Origin: Leptolyngbyaceae cyanobacterium HOT.MB2.61 | GTDB taxonomy: Bacteria; Cyanobacteriota; Cyanobacteriia; Leptolyngbyales; Leptolyngbyaceae | Assembly (NCBI GenBank): GCA_023511615.1 | Contig: JAIMBL010000016.1 | Coordinates: forward strand, 1 to 40,124 | Length of the DNA: 40,124 nucleotides | Direction: 5' to 3' | Shown: piece by piece, positions 7,601 to 17,202 of the stretch | How positions within the stretch are numbered: position 1 is the first letter of the stretch | Layout: every line of letters starts with the position of its first letter | Position numbers and translations under genes: made by a program | Notes under the pieces: generated by a model | Told to the model about the DNA's origin: nothing | Database searches by the model: none | What the model saw: the letters and a program-made list of their open reading frames with translations, nothing else

Positions 7601-9565
7601 CTAATCTACAGCCTCATAATCCGCTGTGACCGTCGCATCATTCTCAAAGTTGTCATCTTCATCTAAGTCAGAGGGGCTGGGAGGTCTATCAAACCGCACT
7701 GTTACGTTATCATCCAGGTTTTCATTGTCCAGGTCTTCAGCATCCGGGTTTTGGCTGGCTCGCTGGTATATGGCCCTACCAATGTCAAGCAGAGTCTGCT
7801 GCAACGCATCAAGACAGGCTCGCATTTCTTCGACGGAAACACTGGGATTGGCGATCGCCGCTTTTAACTCGGCGACTTTTTCTGTAGCCTGAACCTTCAG
7901 GTTATCGGGAATAAACTCACTGTTATCTCTCAAAGTTGTTTCATAGCTGTAGAACAGGCTGTCTGCCTGGTTCTTAAGCTCAACCAGTTTCTTGCGTCGA
8001 GCATCATCTTCGGCGTAGACTTCAGCTTCCTGACGCATCCGGTCGATTTCCACGGAGCTCAATCCGCCCGTATTGGTGATAGAGACACTTTGCTCTCGTC
8101 CTGTGCCTTTGTCACGAGCGGAAACCTTCAAAATACCGTTAGCATCGATGTCGAAGGACACCTCAATTTGAGGAACTCCGCGAGGGGCAGGGGGAATTCC
8201 GTTCAACTGAAACTTACCCAGGCTCTTGTTGTCCTTTGCCATTGCCCGTTCGCCCTGGAGGACGTGAATTTCAACAGAGGTCTGGCCATCGGTGGCAGTG
8301 GAGAAAACCTGAGTTTTGCTGGTAGGAATGGTGGTATTACGTTCAATAATCTTGGTGAATACCTCACCCAGGGTTTCAATTCCCAACGAAAGGGGTGTCA
8401 CGTCTAGCAGCAGGAGATCCTTGACTTCACCACCGAGTACACCACCCTGAATTGCTGCTCCCAAAGCAACGGCTTCATCAGGGTTGATAGAGCGATCGGG
8501 GGTCTTTCCTTTGAAGTAGTCAGTGATTGCCTTCTGAACAGCTGGAATCCGGGTTGAACCGCCAACCAGCAGAATGCGATCAATGTCATCAACACCCAGA
8601 CCCGCATCCTTCAGCGCCTGTTCGGTGGGTTCAATTGTGCTTTCAACCAATTGCTTGACCAATTCTTCAAATCTGGCACGGGTCAACTCCATCTCCAGGT
8701 GCTTGGGGCCAGTTTCATCTGCTGTAATAAAGGGCAGGTTGATGGAGGTGGAAAGTGTGCCAGATAACTCGATCTTGGCCTTCTCAGCCGCTTCTCGCAA
8801 CCGCTGGAGGGCCATTTTATCAACTGACAGATCGATGCCTTCCTGCTGTTTGAAGCTGGCAATCATCCATTCCACAATGCGGGCATCAAAGTCGTCTCCA
8901 CCCAGGTGGTTATTGCCAGAGGTCGCCTTTACTTCAAAGACGCCATCCCCCATTTGCAGAATGGAAACATCAAAGGTGCCGCCACCCAGGTCGAAGACCA
9001 GAATGCACTGGTCCTGGTCTTGCTTATCCATGCCGTAGGCCAGTGCTGCAGCGGTTGGCTCATTGATGATTCGCATCACTTCCAGGCCAGCGATGGTGCC
9101 TGCGTCCTTGGTCGCTTGTCGTTGGGCATCACTGAAGTAAGCGGGGACGGTGATAACTGCCTGCTGCACAGGTTCACCCAGGTAATTCTCAGCATCCTGC
9201 TTGAGTTTTTGCAGGATCATGGCGGAGATTTCCTGAGGAGTGAAGGTGTTACCGCGAATTTGCACGTTCACCGTATCATCCTTCCCTTTGACACAGTTGT
9301 AAGGAACTCGAGAACGCTCTGTCTCGGTATCGTCCCAGCGACGACCAATAAACCGCTTGATGCTGAAGACAGTGTTTTCGGCATTTGTTACTGCTTGCCG
9401 CTTGGCGAGCTGCCCCACAAGGCGATCACCTGCTTTGCCGAAGCCAACCATACTTGGTGTGGTTCGCCCACCCTCCGAACTGGAGATTACAATCGGTTGA
9501 CCGCCTTCTAAGACAGCAACACAGCTATTTGTCGTACCTAAGTCGATACCGATGACTTTTCCCAT
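7601..9565 (-). CDS. dnaK: Chaperone DnaK (Hsp70), DnaK2 type
   Basis: A 654-residue ATP-dependent chaperone. Nucleotide-binding motifs are seen in order: [13 protein letters not shown] at residues 5-17, [32 protein letters not shown] and [12 protein letters not shown]. The linker [18 protein letters not shown] leads into the substrate-binding domain, then a helical lid. The acidic C-terminal tail ([17 protein letters not shown]) lacks the EEVD motif, as usual in bacteria. Position downstream of grpE and upstream of dnaJ, and the tail, fit cyanobacterial DnaK2, the main stress form. No CIRCE operator is visible upstream. The leader instead contains a large stem-loop (9603-9675). The ATG at 9565 has no strong ribosome binding site. 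Confidence 0.97.
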   Translation of the reverse strand: MGKVIGIDLGTTNSCVAVLEGGQPIVISSSEGGRTTPSMVGFGKAGDRLVGQLAKRQAVTNAENTVFSIKRFIGRRWDDTETERSRVPYNCVKGKDDTVNVQIRGNTFTPQEISAMILQKLKQDAENYLGEPVQQAVITVPAYFSDAQRQATKDAGTIAGLEVMRIINEPTAAALAYGMDKQDQDQCILVFDLGGGTFDVSILQMGDGVFEVKATSGNNHLGGDDFDARIVEWMIASFKQQEGIDLSVDKMALQRLREAAEKAKIELSGTLSTSINLPFITADETGPKHLEMELTRARFEELVKQLVESTIEPTEQALKDAGLGVDDIDRILLVGGSTRIPAVQKAITDYFKGKTPDRSINPDEAVALGAAIQGGVLGGEVKDLLLLDVTPLSLGIETLGEVFTKIIERNTTIPTSKTQVFSTATDGQTSVEIHVLQGERAMAKDNKSLGKFQLNGIPPAPRGVPQIEVSFDIDANGILKVSARDKGTGREQSVSITNTGGLSSVEIDRMRQEAEVYAEDDARRKKLVELKNQADSLFYSYETTLRDNSEFIPDNLKVQATEKVAELKAAIANPSVSVEEMRACLDALQQTLLDIGRAIYQRASQNPDAEDLDNENLDDNVTVRFDRPPSPSDLDEDDNFENDATVTADYEAVD

Positions 9566-9602
9566 AGCTAGTGGCGGTGAGTGTATTGATATTGATAGAT
9601 GG

Positions 9603-9675
9603 GGGAGTTAAGTTGTGCAGTAACCTGATGGAAACTGGTTCACGATTGTCCAACCAATCAGACAACCTAACTCCC
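9603..9675 (-). promoter_or_regulatory. Large stem-loop in the grpE-dnaK leader
   Basis: GGGAGTTAAGTTGT (9603-9616) and ACAACCTAACTCCC (9662-9675) form a 14-bp stem with one mismatch. Within the loop, CTGAT/ATCAG and TGGTT/AACCA can pair further, giving one long nested hairpin. It ends 37 bases before the dnaK start on the transcribed strand. It has no T-run, so it is more likely a leader structure or RNA-processing site than an intrinsic terminator. Confidence 0.6.
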
Positions 9676-9790
9676 AATGTTCCCAAACTTAAGCGTGAAT
9701 CTTACGCATTCGGAAAAAAAATTAGACGTAGAAACTGGCAAGATTTTGAGAACAAAACCGAGAATAAACACTAACTCTCCGAGATAAACA

Positions 9791-10540
9791 CTAACTTTCT
9801 GAACCACCCTGATTGTTTTCTTCTGAGTCTACCCCAGGCTCTGGAGCCGCAGCAACCTTCACCAATGCATGCCGCAAAACGCGATCGCCGAGCATATAAC
9901 CACGTTGCAATTCCTCCAGCACAGTACCCTCTGGATGCTCAGTGGTGGGTTGACGCATCACTGCTTCGTGCAAGTTTGGGTCAAACTCTTTGCCTTCAGA
10001 ACGCATCGGAGCTACCCCAATTCGTTTGAGACATTCAACCAGTTGCTTATAGACGCTCTGGTAACTCTTGTGGATGTTGGTTTCTTGCTCGGTTTGGGGT
10101 TTAATTTGCGATCGCGCCCGCTCAAAATTATCCACAACCGGCAGCAACTCGTTAATAGTTGAACATTTGATTTGTTGCTCCAATTCTTCCCGCTCCCGTT
10201 GTGTCCGCTTGCGATAATTGTCAAAATCTGCCGCGATACGGACACACTGGTTAGTCCGCTCTTCCAGCTGAAGCTTCAGGTTTTTAATTTCGTTCGTCAA
10301 CTCCGCGATCGCCGCATTGTAGTCAAAATTATCGGCTGGACTCTCGCTGACTTCGGCCGCTCCTAACTCGGTGCCCCCTCCATCTGAAGTTTCTTCCTCA
10401 ACCACTGGAGCTTGAGCGTCTGAGAGTCCCTCTTCAGTTATCCCTATCTCTTCAGAAGCGCTGGCTGCCCCTTGAGCATTTTCTGAGGACTCAACGGCTG
10501 AATTTTGCGTGTTCTCCAATTGGTTCTCTTCGTCAATCAT
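9791..10540 (-). CDS. grpE: Nucleotide exchange factor GrpE
   Basis: A 249-residue protein that releases ADP from DnaK. An acidic, low-complexity N-terminal region of about 75 residues (Glu, Ser, Ala rich) precedes a long coiled coil ([20 protein letters not shown]) and the GrpE core [15 protein letters not shown]. The C-terminal beta domain follows, with the family signature around [19 protein letters not shown] and [19 protein letters not shown]. It is the first gene of the grpE-dnaK-dnaJ series; the 225-bp gap to dnaK contains the stem-loop at 9603-9675. A copy of the 123-bp repeat lies 216 bp upstream of its start. Confidence 0.96.
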   Translation of the reverse strand: MIDEENQLENTQNSAVESSENAQGAASASEEIGITEEGLSDAQAPVVEEETSDGGGTELGAAEVSESPADNFDYNAAIAELTNEIKNLKLQLEERTNQCVRIAADFDNYRKRTQREREELEQQIKCSTINELLPVVDNFERARSQIKPQTEQETNIHKSYQSVYKQLVECLKRIGVAPMRSEGKEFDPNLHEAVMRQPTTEHPEGTVLEELQRGYMLGDRVLRHALVKVAAAPEPGVDSEENNQGGSES

Positions 10541-10756
10541 CCTGATCTATTCCCAAACTTTATGACTGCGTTATTGCACTACCAAACCTATCCTATACGC
10601 TCTCAGAATGAAGCGATCGCAATTGCAGCCAGCCCTCTTTGGACGCTCGTTTGCAAACTCTCCAGGCATCCCCAGATTTGCTTCAAATCAAAAAGAGTCC
10701 CCTGCCCTTGATTAAAAGGTTTTTCAGTTGAATTAGCTACCCTCTTTAAGGAGCCA

Positions 10757-10896
10757 GGTTCTCCCAGCTTGCCGGTGAAAAAGTAGCTTATGCTACTCTT
10801 TCATCCAAACCAAAATCCCTGGAATTTTGATTTTGTTTCGGTCTTGATTTTGTTTTGGTGATAAGCGACGCTTATCACCAAACTCTCAGGAGAGCC
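10757..10896 (+). mobile_element. MITE-like repeat, copy B (140 bp)
   Basis: The ends GGTTCTCCCAG and TCAGGAGAGCC are inverted repeats. The flanks AGGAGCCA and AGAGGCCA match at 6 of 8 bases. Both internal hairpins are present (GAAAAAGTAGC...GCTACTCTTTC and TTGGTGATAAGC-GAC-GCTTATCACCAA). The 17-bp extra length relative to the 123-bp form is explained by a tandem doubling of TTGATTTTGTTT plus spacer. It lies in the region between the divergent grpE and pilB genes. Confidence 0.82.
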
Positions 10897-11416
10897 AGAG
10901 GCCAGGGAGTGAGGAGTGATTTATGCATCTGAAACTCGCTGTAAGGGTTAGTCAGGAGACCCTTAAGGTTCCCCAAAAAGTTCAGGGACAACAATTTGTA
11001 TCTCAAATACCTGACGTTTCTCCCATACCGGGCTATTATCTTGGGGAAGCTTAGTATCATAAACTCCATTCGAGAGAGCCATAGCCTGCTGCTGTTGTTC
11101 CCTATTGCAGGTTTAGTGATGAGAGCTGCTCTTGAAGATCTAATTTCAGATCTGGATACCGCGATCTCCTTCCGTGCATCTACCGTCCAGAGCCATGATT
11201 TTAACCCGGTTCTCCTTCACAGATATCCCTAGTGGCTACTACTCGCCTGAAGTGAAGCGGTTTTTGGTGGGCAGAAACAGGCTTGGGCCTTTCCTATGCC
11301 ATTTGATACCAGTTGATCAATGGCCTGGTGCCAGAGAAAGTGGCTTTCTCTGGCAGACGTTCTTTCCGAAATTTTTGGGAATATTGTAGTAAAACGGCAT
11401 TCTCTATCCATCCGCT
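10897..11416. other. Leader and promoter region of pilB, no gene seen
   Basis: About 520 bases between repeat copy B and the pilB start contain no convincing gene. It holds an AGATCT-AATTTC-AGATCT inverted repeat near 11136-11153 and a perfect 11-bp hairpin at 11330-11354 (listed separately). Confidence 0.6.
11330..11354 (+). promoter_or_regulatory. Perfect 11-bp hairpin in the pilB leader
   Basis: GCCAGAGAAAG pairs exactly with CTTTCTCTGGC around a TGG loop, ending 62 bases before the pilB ATG. No T-run follows, so it is not a simple terminator. A leader structure or a protein-binding inverted repeat is possible. Confidence 0.6.
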
Positions 11417-13414
11417 ATGACTAACTCCTCATCGTCGCGCCGCGCTCTTGTTGTCCAGAACAATTTCTCCCCGTTTGGAAACAAGCTGATTCAGTCTGGC
11501 TATGTCAACAATGAGCAGATGCAGCAAGCTCTTGTTGAGAGCCGCAAGACTGGTCGATCGCTAACAGACGTATTGGAGTCTATCACTGGTCAGCAACTCC
11601 CCCCTGATTTGCTTCGCCAGTACAAGAAACAGCAACTCTTTGAACTGAAGATTCTTTACGGGGTCGAGTCTCTGGATCCGGAGATTAGTCAGATTTCCAC
11701 CAATCAGGTTGGTGAACTGATTGATTCGTTAATCTCTATCGATCTCTGCCGGCGCTATCGGTTGGTTCCTCTTTCCAGGAATGAAGAGGCTCGCACTGTT
11801 CTGGTAGCTATGGTGGATCCGGACAACCTGGGCGCACAGGATGACCTGAACCGAATTCTGCGTCCCCAGGGACTGACCCTACAGCGCCTGGTGATTACTG
11901 CTGAGGATTACCAGCGACTCATTAACCGCTATCTGGATGAGCAGGTTGAGCGCCAAAAGGCCCATGAAGAGCAGAAGAAAGTTGATGTTCAGGCAGATCT
12001 GGAAGAACTCGGCTACCTGGATTTGCAGGATGCACCGGAAGAAACCGATGCCAACCTGGATGTAACAGATGCCGAAGCTGCCCCAGTTATCGCTTTGGTC
12101 AACAAAATCATGATTAAAGCGCTGCAAGAAGGGGTATCCGACATTCACATTGAACCCCAAGAAGAGTTTTTGAGGGTTCGTTTTCGGAAGGATGGAGTTT
12201 TGCGGGAGGCCTTTCCTGAACCTTTTCCCAAGAAAATCATTCCTGCGGTCACTGCTCGTTTCAAAATTATTGCCCAACTGGATATTGCAGAGCGAAGGAT
12301 GCCTCAAGATGGCCGCATCCGCCGTATTTATGACAATCGCAAGATCGATTTCCGGGTCAGTACGCTTCCCAGCCGCTATGGTGAAAAAGTGGTACTCCGG
12401 ATTCTGGATAACTCTGCCACCCAACTTGGTCTGGACAAGCTGATTACAGATCCCCAATCGCTCCAGATTGTTCAGGAGATGGTTAGGCGTCCTTTTGGTT
12501 TGATTCTGGTTACAGGTCCAACGGGTTCCGGTAAGACCACGACACTCTATTCCGCTCTGGCAGAGAGAAATGAACCAGGAGTCAACATCAGCACTGCCGA
12601 AGACCCCATTGAATATACCTTGCCCGGCTTGACCCAGGTACAGGTTATCCGGGAAAAAGGCATGGACTTTGCGGCTATCCTGAGAGCCTTTCTGCGGCAG
12701 GACCCGGATGTGATTCTGGTGGGTGAGACGCGGGACCGGGAAACGGCAAAAACGGCGATTGAAGCGGCCTTGACTGGACACCTGGTGTTGACTACGCTGC
12801 ATACGAACGATGCGGCGGGGGCGATCGCCCGTCTGGATGAAATGGGCGTTGAACCCTTTATGGTCTCTGGGGCATTGATTGGGGTTGTCGCTCAGCGTCT
12901 GGTTCGCAGAGTCTGCGATGAATGCCGCATTCCTTACATCCCCTCCAGAGAAGAGTTAGCACGATTTGGTCTGTCTTCCTCACGAGACAATGAAATTACT
13001 CTCTATCGGGCTAATACTCTGCATCCCAATGAAATTAGCGAAGCTAAGGCCAAAAAACAGCTCTGCCCCAAATGTAATGGGGCTGGTTACAAAGGCCGCT
13101 GTGGGGTCTACGAAATTATGCGGGTTACAGAACGCCTCCAAACCATGATTAACCAGGGGGCTCCCACCGAAAGCATTAAAGAAGTTGCCGTAGAAGAGGG
13201 AATGCAAACTCTGCTGGCATACAGTCTCAACCTGGTTCGCAATGGATACACCACTTTAGAAGAGGTGGAGCGGGTAACCTTTACAGATACGGGCTTGGAG
13301 GCCGAATTGAGAGCGAAACGTAAGACTTCTCTGACCTGCAAAACCTGTAGTGCTGAACTTAAGCAGGAATGGCTGGATTGCCCATACTGTATGACTCCAC
13401 GCTTCCACGACTAG
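11417..13414 (+). CDS. pilB: Type IV pilus extension ATPase PilB
   Basis: A 665-residue cytoplasmic hexameric ATPase that powers pilus assembly. N-terminal region of about 180 residues is MshEN-like (LIQSGYVNNEQMQQAL, LLRQYKKQQLFELKILYGVE), a fold that in some homologues binds cyclic di-GMP. The N2 domain starts near VIALVNKIMIKALQEGVSDIHIE. Walker A GPTGSGKTTT is at about residue 367, Walker B is LRQDPDVILVGETRD, and the His box is TGHLVLTTLHTND. A tetracysteine zinc site is formed by CDEC (about 500) and CPKCNGAGYKGRC (about 550). The C-terminus carries a second CxxC pair set (CKTC, CPYC), a likely extra zinc ribbon. It is first in a pilB-pilT-pilC series. Confidence 0.97.
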   Translation: MTNSSSSRRALVVQNNFSPFGNKLIQSGYVNNEQMQQALVESRKTGRSLTDVLESITGQQLPPDLLRQYKKQQLFELKILYGVESLDPEISQISTNQVGELIDSLISIDLCRRYRLVPLSRNEEARTVLVAMVDPDNLGAQDDLNRILRPQGLTLQRLVITAEDYQRLINRYLDEQVERQKAHEEQKKVDVQADLEELGYLDLQDAPEETDANLDVTDAEAAPVIALVNKIMIKALQEGVSDIHIEPQEEFLRVRFRKDGVLREAFPEPFPKKIIPAVTARFKIIAQLDIAERRMPQDGRIRRIYDNRKIDFRVSTLPSRYGEKVVLRILDNSATQLGLDKLITDPQSLQIVQEMVRRPFGLILVTGPTGSGKTTTLYSALAERNEPGVNISTAEDPIEYTLPGLTQVQVIREKGMDFAAILRAFLRQDPDVILVGETRDRETAKTAIEAALTGHLVLTTLHTNDAAGAIARLDEMGVEPFMVSGALIGVVAQRLVRRVCDECRIPYIPSREELARFGLSSSRDNEITLYRANTLHPNEISEAKAKKQLCPKCNGAGYKGRCGVYEIMRVTERLQTMINQGAPTESIKEVAVEEGMQTLLAYSLNLVRNGYTTLEEVERVTFTDTGLEAELRAKRKTSLTCKTCSAELKQEWLDCPYCMTPRFHD

Positions 13415-13594
13415 GTAGCGCTTAGAGGACTGCCAGGAAGTGAAGTGGCGATCGCTCACTGAAAGCACACAAACCAGAATGGGTAGACTAAGATCCTGAA
13501 AAGCTCAGGCAGAAACAAACACTTCTATCCAGCCTGTTAAGTGTAGGCAGCAAACAAAGCATCTGAAGATCCAATCACTAAAGGAGCGAGCCTC

Positions 13595-14710
13595 ATGGAG
13601 TTAATGATTGAAGACTTGATGGAGCAACTGATCGAGATGGGCGGCTCCGACTTGCACTTAACAGCGGGTCTTCCCCCCTACTTCCGGATCAGCGGTCACC
13701 TACAGCCGATCGGTGACCAGGCTCTAACCGCAGAAGAGTGTCAGCGGCTGATCTTTAGCATGCTGAACAACACCCAGCGCAAAAACCTGGAACAGAACTG
13801 GGAACTAGACTGCTCCTACGGTGTTCGAGGGTTGGCGCGTTTCCGGGTCAACGTTTACAAAGACCGGGGTACCTATGCCGCCTGCTTGAGAGCACTTAGT
13901 TCGAAAATTCCCAGCTTCGATAAGCTCGGCCTACCAGATGTGGTTCGAGAGATGTCAGAGAAACCGAGAGGATTGATTCTGGTAACTGGACCCACCGGAT
14001 CGGGTAAAACCACGACTCTGGCCGCTATGATTGACCTGATCAATCGAACCCGGGCCGAGCATATTCTAACCATTGAAGACCCTATTGAGTTCGTCTATGA
14101 GCCCATTAAGAGCTTGATTCACCAGCGTCAACTGGGTGAGGATACCAAGAGTTTCGCAAATGCCCTGAGAGCAGCGCTGAGGGAAGACCCCGATATTATC
14201 CTTGTCGGTGAGATGCGAGACCTGGAGACGATTTCCTTGGCAATTTCGGCAGCCGAAACGGGTCACTTGGTCTTTGCAACCTTGCACACTAGTTCAGCAG
14301 CCCAAACCGTTGACCGGATGATTGACGTATTTCCGGCTGAACGGCAAACCCAGGTGAGAGTGCAGCTTTCCAACTCACTGGTGGCGGTCTTCAGCCAGAC
14401 GCTGGTGCCTAAGAAGAATCCAAAACCCGGTGAGTATGGTCGGGTCATGGCCCAGGAGATTATGATTGTCACCCCTGCTATTTCCAATCTGATTCGAGAA
14501 GGAAAGACAGCTCAGATTTACTCTGCCATCCAAACGGGAGGTAAGTTGGGGATGCAGACCCTGGAGAAGGTTCTGGCTGACCAATACAAAGCCGGGCTAA
14601 TTACTTTTGAATCGGCAATGTCTAAGACCTCTCGGCCAGATGAGCTCCAGCGTTTAATTGGAGGTTCACCCGCTGGGGCTGCCCAGTCCGGCATGGCTGC
14701 CCGTCATTAA
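13595..14710 (+). CDS. pilT: Type IV pilus retraction ATPase PilT
   Basis: A 371-residue PilT-family ATPase that depolymerises pili for twitching and phototactic movement and for DNA uptake. ATG at 13595 has AAGGAG nine bases upstream. The PAS-like N-terminal domain begins IEDLMEQLIEMGGSDLHLTAG. Walker A GPTGSGKTTT is at about residue 132, Asp box follows (ILTIEDPIEFVY), Walker B is LREDPDIILVGEMRD, and the His box is TGHLVFATLHTSSAAQT. The C-terminal stretch has the usual AEIMI-like motif (AQEIMIVTPAISNLIREGK). It follows pilB by 180 bp and precedes pilC by 256 bp, the standard cyanobacterial order, and corresponds to PilT1. Confidence 0.96.
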   Translation: MELMIEDLMEQLIEMGGSDLHLTAGLPPYFRISGHLQPIGDQALTAEECQRLIFSMLNNTQRKNLEQNWELDCSYGVRGLARFRVNVYKDRGTYAACLRALSSKIPSFDKLGLPDVVREMSEKPRGLILVTGPTGSGKTTTLAAMIDLINRTRAEHILTIEDPIEFVYEPIKSLIHQRQLGEDTKSFANALRAALREDPDIILVGEMRDLETISLAISAAETGHLVFATLHTSSAAQTVDRMIDVFPAERQTQVRVQLSNSLVAVFSQTLVPKKNPKPGEYGRVMAQEIMIVTPAISNLIREGKTAQIYSAIQTGGKLGMQTLEKVLADQYKAGLITFESAMSKTSRPDELQRLIGGSPAGAAQSGMAARH

Positions 14711-14718
14711 GGAAATGG

Positions 14719-14767
14719 CCCAGATTTACATCCACTTCTATTAACCCCTCAGAACCTAAAATCTGGG
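14719..14767 (+). other. Inverted repeat behind pilT
   Basis: CCCAGATTT (14719-14727) and AAATCTGGG (14759-14767) are an exact 9-bp inverted repeat with 31 bases between, starting nine bases after the pilT stop. A short TTTT follows at 14771. It may weaken read-through from pilT into pilC, but it is not a textbook terminator. Confidence 0.4.
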
Positions 14768-14966
14768 TCAGGTTTTGCCCTCAATGACTGGCTTCCCCTG
14801 TCCAATTAGTTACAAGTCGTTACACTTTTCTTGAACACGAAATTGCTGGGCATGATAGAAGAGTCATAAGCTTGCATTGGTCATCGGGGGTTGCCCTTGA
14901 GATAGTTTCCAATCCCCTTCCGTTCCAGAGTTTCCAGGTCACTTTCGTTCCATCCAAGTATCTGTT

Positions 14967-16190
14967 ATGCCTACCTTCGTTGCTCGCGTTCAAGACGCTA
15001 AAGGGAATGCCCGGAGAGAGAAGATTGTTGCTGAAACCATTTCGGATGCCCGTACAGTTCTGCGTGAGCGAGGACTCTTTGTTCAGGATCTGAAGCAGGA
15101 TGAAGGCTTGTCGATGAATATCGACATAAAGAAGCTTCAGACCTCGATGGCAACTGTTTCGGTTAAGGACAAAGCAATCTTTTCGCGTCAGTTTGCAGCA
15201 CTGGTGAATGCGGGTGTGGCAATGGTACGCGGATTAGGTGTGCTATCGGAGCAGTGCCAGAACCCCAAGCTTAAGAATGCCTTGATGGAGATCAGTGCGG
15301 ATGTGCAGCAGGGGATGAACCTGTCTGATGCAATGCGTAAGCATCCCCAATGCTTTGATAATTTGTACACCAGCATGATCCAGGCGGGCGAGGTTGGCGG
15401 GGTGCTGGATGAGGTACTCAATCGTCTGGCAAAGCTGCTGGAGGATATTGCGCGCTTACAGAATCAGATTAAGTCAGCGATGGCCTATCCAGTAACGGTT
15501 GGTTTTCTGGCAACGGTGATTTTCATTGCCATGACGGTGTTCTTGCTGCCTATCTTTGGCAATATTTTTAAGGAACTGGGAACAGAATTACCTGCTTTCA
15601 CTCAGTTTATGTTAGGTATCAGTGAGTTTTTGCGAAGTCCAAGGGTTCTGATTCTGATCATTTTGATTCCGGTAGTTATCTTTGCCTATACCCAGTACTA
15701 CAAGACGCGGGTTGGGCGGGAAACGATGGATCGTCTATTCCTGAGGCTACCCCTGTTTGGTGACTTGATTCAAAAAACGGCAACGGCTCGTTTCTGCCGC
15801 ACATTTGGAGCGTTGACCCGTTCTGGTGTTCCAATTTTGACTTGTTTAGAAATTGTCCGGGATACAGCGGGCAATCAGGTGATTGCAAATGCGGTGGATG
15901 AAGCCAGGCGAGAAATTCAAACGGGTGGCCTGATCAGCATTGCTCTACAAAAAGAACAGGTTTTTCCTTTGATGGCTATTCAGATGATCAGCATTGGAGA
16001 GGAGACGGGGGAACTGGATAAGATGCTGATGAAGGTTGCTGATTTCTACGAAGACGAGGTAGAGCAGGCAGTTAAAGCGCTTACCAGTATCATGGAACCG
16101 ATTATGATTATGTTCCTGGGAGGCATGGTAGGCGCGATTTTGCTGTCGATGTATTTGCCGATGTTCAAGGTGTTTGAAACGCTGGGTTAG
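14967..16190 (+). CDS. pilC: Type IV pilus inner-membrane platform protein PilC
   Basis: A 407-residue protein of the GspF/PilC family that anchors the pilus motors in the cytoplasmic membrane. The start MPTFVARVQDAKGNARREK is typical. Two T2SF domains are seen: FSRQFAALVNAGVAMVRGL at about 72-90, ending in AMAYPVTVGFLATVIFIAMT, and the repeat FCRTFGALTRSGVPILTCL, ending in LGGMVGAILLSMYLPMF. Three strong membrane segments are near residues 175-200, 225-245 and 375-400. Length is typical. A weak possible promoter (TTGAAC at 14831, GATAGA at 14854) suggests it may also be transcribed separately from pilT. Confidence 0.96.
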   Translation: MPTFVARVQDAKGNARREKIVAETISDARTVLRERGLFVQDLKQDEGLSMNIDIKKLQTSMATVSVKDKAIFSRQFAALVNAGVAMVRGLGVLSEQCQNPKLKNALMEISADVQQGMNLSDAMRKHPQCFDNLYTSMIQAGEVGGVLDEVLNRLAKLLEDIARLQNQIKSAMAYPVTVGFLATVIFIAMTVFLLPIFGNIFKELGTELPAFTQFMLGISEFLRSPRVLILIILIPVVIFAYTQYYKTRVGRETMDRLFLRLPLFGDLIQKTATARFCRTFGALTRSGVPILTCLEIVRDTAGNQVIANAVDEARREIQTGGLISIALQKEQVFPLMAIQMISIGEETGELDKMLMKVADFYEDEVEQAVKALTSIMEPIMIMFLGGMVGAILLSMYLPMFKVFETLG

Positions 16191-16290
16191 CGATCGCCCG
16201 CCGACCCAAAAGCTCAGTCTTTTCAATAGCGCTAAATTGACTCAGTTTGCTGGACTGAAATCCCAGAAGTGATGCGTTTGTTGAATCTTG

Positions 16291-16899
16291 ATGGCTATTA
16301 AACGAGCCCACTACGAAGAATTACTGGCTGAGTGCAGCAATAGTCTGGCGGCGATCGCGCTGTTGAAGCGCTATCGTCCTTACCTGGAATTGCTTCCCAG
16401 TATGCGCCGTCCAGGCGAGAGCCTGGTTACGATTCCCCTGCCCGTAATCAAACTCCGTAATGCGGTTTCCCTACCGGGTCAGAGTGGCATTCATACAACG
16501 ACCAGTGAAACCCTCTGTCTACCGTGCGATATTGCTATCCTCATGTGTGACCCGGAGTGGAAGATCAAGACAGGTATCGAGATTTTTATCTTTATCCATC
16601 GTCCTGAAGAAGACTTCTCCGATTTACTGGGCCGCTGGCGGCAAACTCAGGTTCTTTTGAGCCGGAGCTATGAGTGGGAAATGCCATTGCGCTATCGGCA
16701 CATCTTGAGTGAGGGAGCCGATAGTCTCTATCCATTGTTTCTCTTGTTTGAAGAAACACCAGAACGGATCAGGCGGGGTTTAAGGGGGGCATTTCTGCCA
16801 TTTGTAACGCAGACGTTGAGTTCCAGTGCTGAGAAAGCAGTTGAGTCTTCTGAGAGTGAGGTACTTTGGGGCGATCGAGAAGCTGGAGCTTCAGATTGA
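16291..16899 (+). CDS. Conserved cyanobacterial protein of unknown function
   Basis: A 202-residue soluble protein. ATG at 16291 (MAIKRAHYEELLAECS) is used; a TTG directly before it would add one residue. No clear ribosome binding site is present. The chain has an N-terminal helical part, a central mixed part with IHTTTSETLCLPCDIAIL (one CxxC-like LPCD), and several Trp and Arg clusters (DLLGRWRQTQVLLSRSYEW). The Ser/Glu-rich tail looks disordered. No signal peptide or membrane segment is found. It lies 100 bp after pilC on the same strand, so a link to pilus function is possible but only by position. Confidence 0.65.
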   Translation: MAIKRAHYEELLAECSNSLAAIALLKRYRPYLELLPSMRRPGESLVTIPLPVIKLRNAVSLPGQSGIHTTTSETLCLPCDIAILMCDPEWKIKTGIEIFIFIHRPEEDFSDLLGRWRQTQVLLSRSYEWEMPLRYRHILSEGADSLYPLFLLFEETPERIRRGLRGAFLPFVTQTLSSSAEKAVESSESEVLWGDREAGASD

Positions 16900-17088
16900 C
16901 ATTTCCAGACTGGGGCCTGGCAACGAGGGAACAAAGACATGCCAAAGTCGCCCCATGGCTAATAGAGCTTGGTGTAAATTAACCGATCATGCTCGACTCC
17001 TTACTCACCTCCGATGTTTGCCAAACTGGTATAGCTCTACGCAAACACGCTATATATATCAATTCTTGATTGAAATTGCTCTCAAAAT

Positions 17089-17130
17089 GCCCTCACCCCC
17101 AACCCTTCTTCTGCAAGAGAAGGGAGCAGA
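17089..17130. repeat. CCCTCACCCCCAACCC-type dispersed palindrome
   Basis: CCCTCACCCCCAACCC leads into a 7-bp inverted repeat CCCTTCT/AGAAGGG (17103-17124). Sequences of this style are common intergenic repeats in filamentous cyanobacteria (from general knowledge). The 300-base gap 16900-17202 also contains TATAGC/GCTATA at 17034-17056 and an outer TCTTTGG/CCAAAGA pairing near 17140-17190. It holds no convincing gene. Confidence 0.5.
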
Positions 17131-17202
17131 GTTTTTTATTCTTTGGGGTGCTGAAACTTCAGCATGGAGAATTGGTATTACACCAAAGAGTACTAGGAGG
17201 AT

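Noticed and set aside
8906-9511. Open frame of 201 codons on the plus strand opposite dnaK
   Set aside because: Antisense to the most conserved part of dnaK; the protein is low in features and without a plausible start signal.
10541-10756. CIRCE heat-shock operator before grpE or dnaK
   Set aside because: No TTAGCACTC-N9-GAGTGCTAA pattern was found upstream of grpE, dnaK or dnaJ.
11879-12802. Open frame of 307 codons on the minus strand opposite pilB
   Set aside because: It is antisense to a clear pilB gene with full motifs, and its translation has no recognisable domain. Long antisense frames are common opposite GC-moderate coding DNA.
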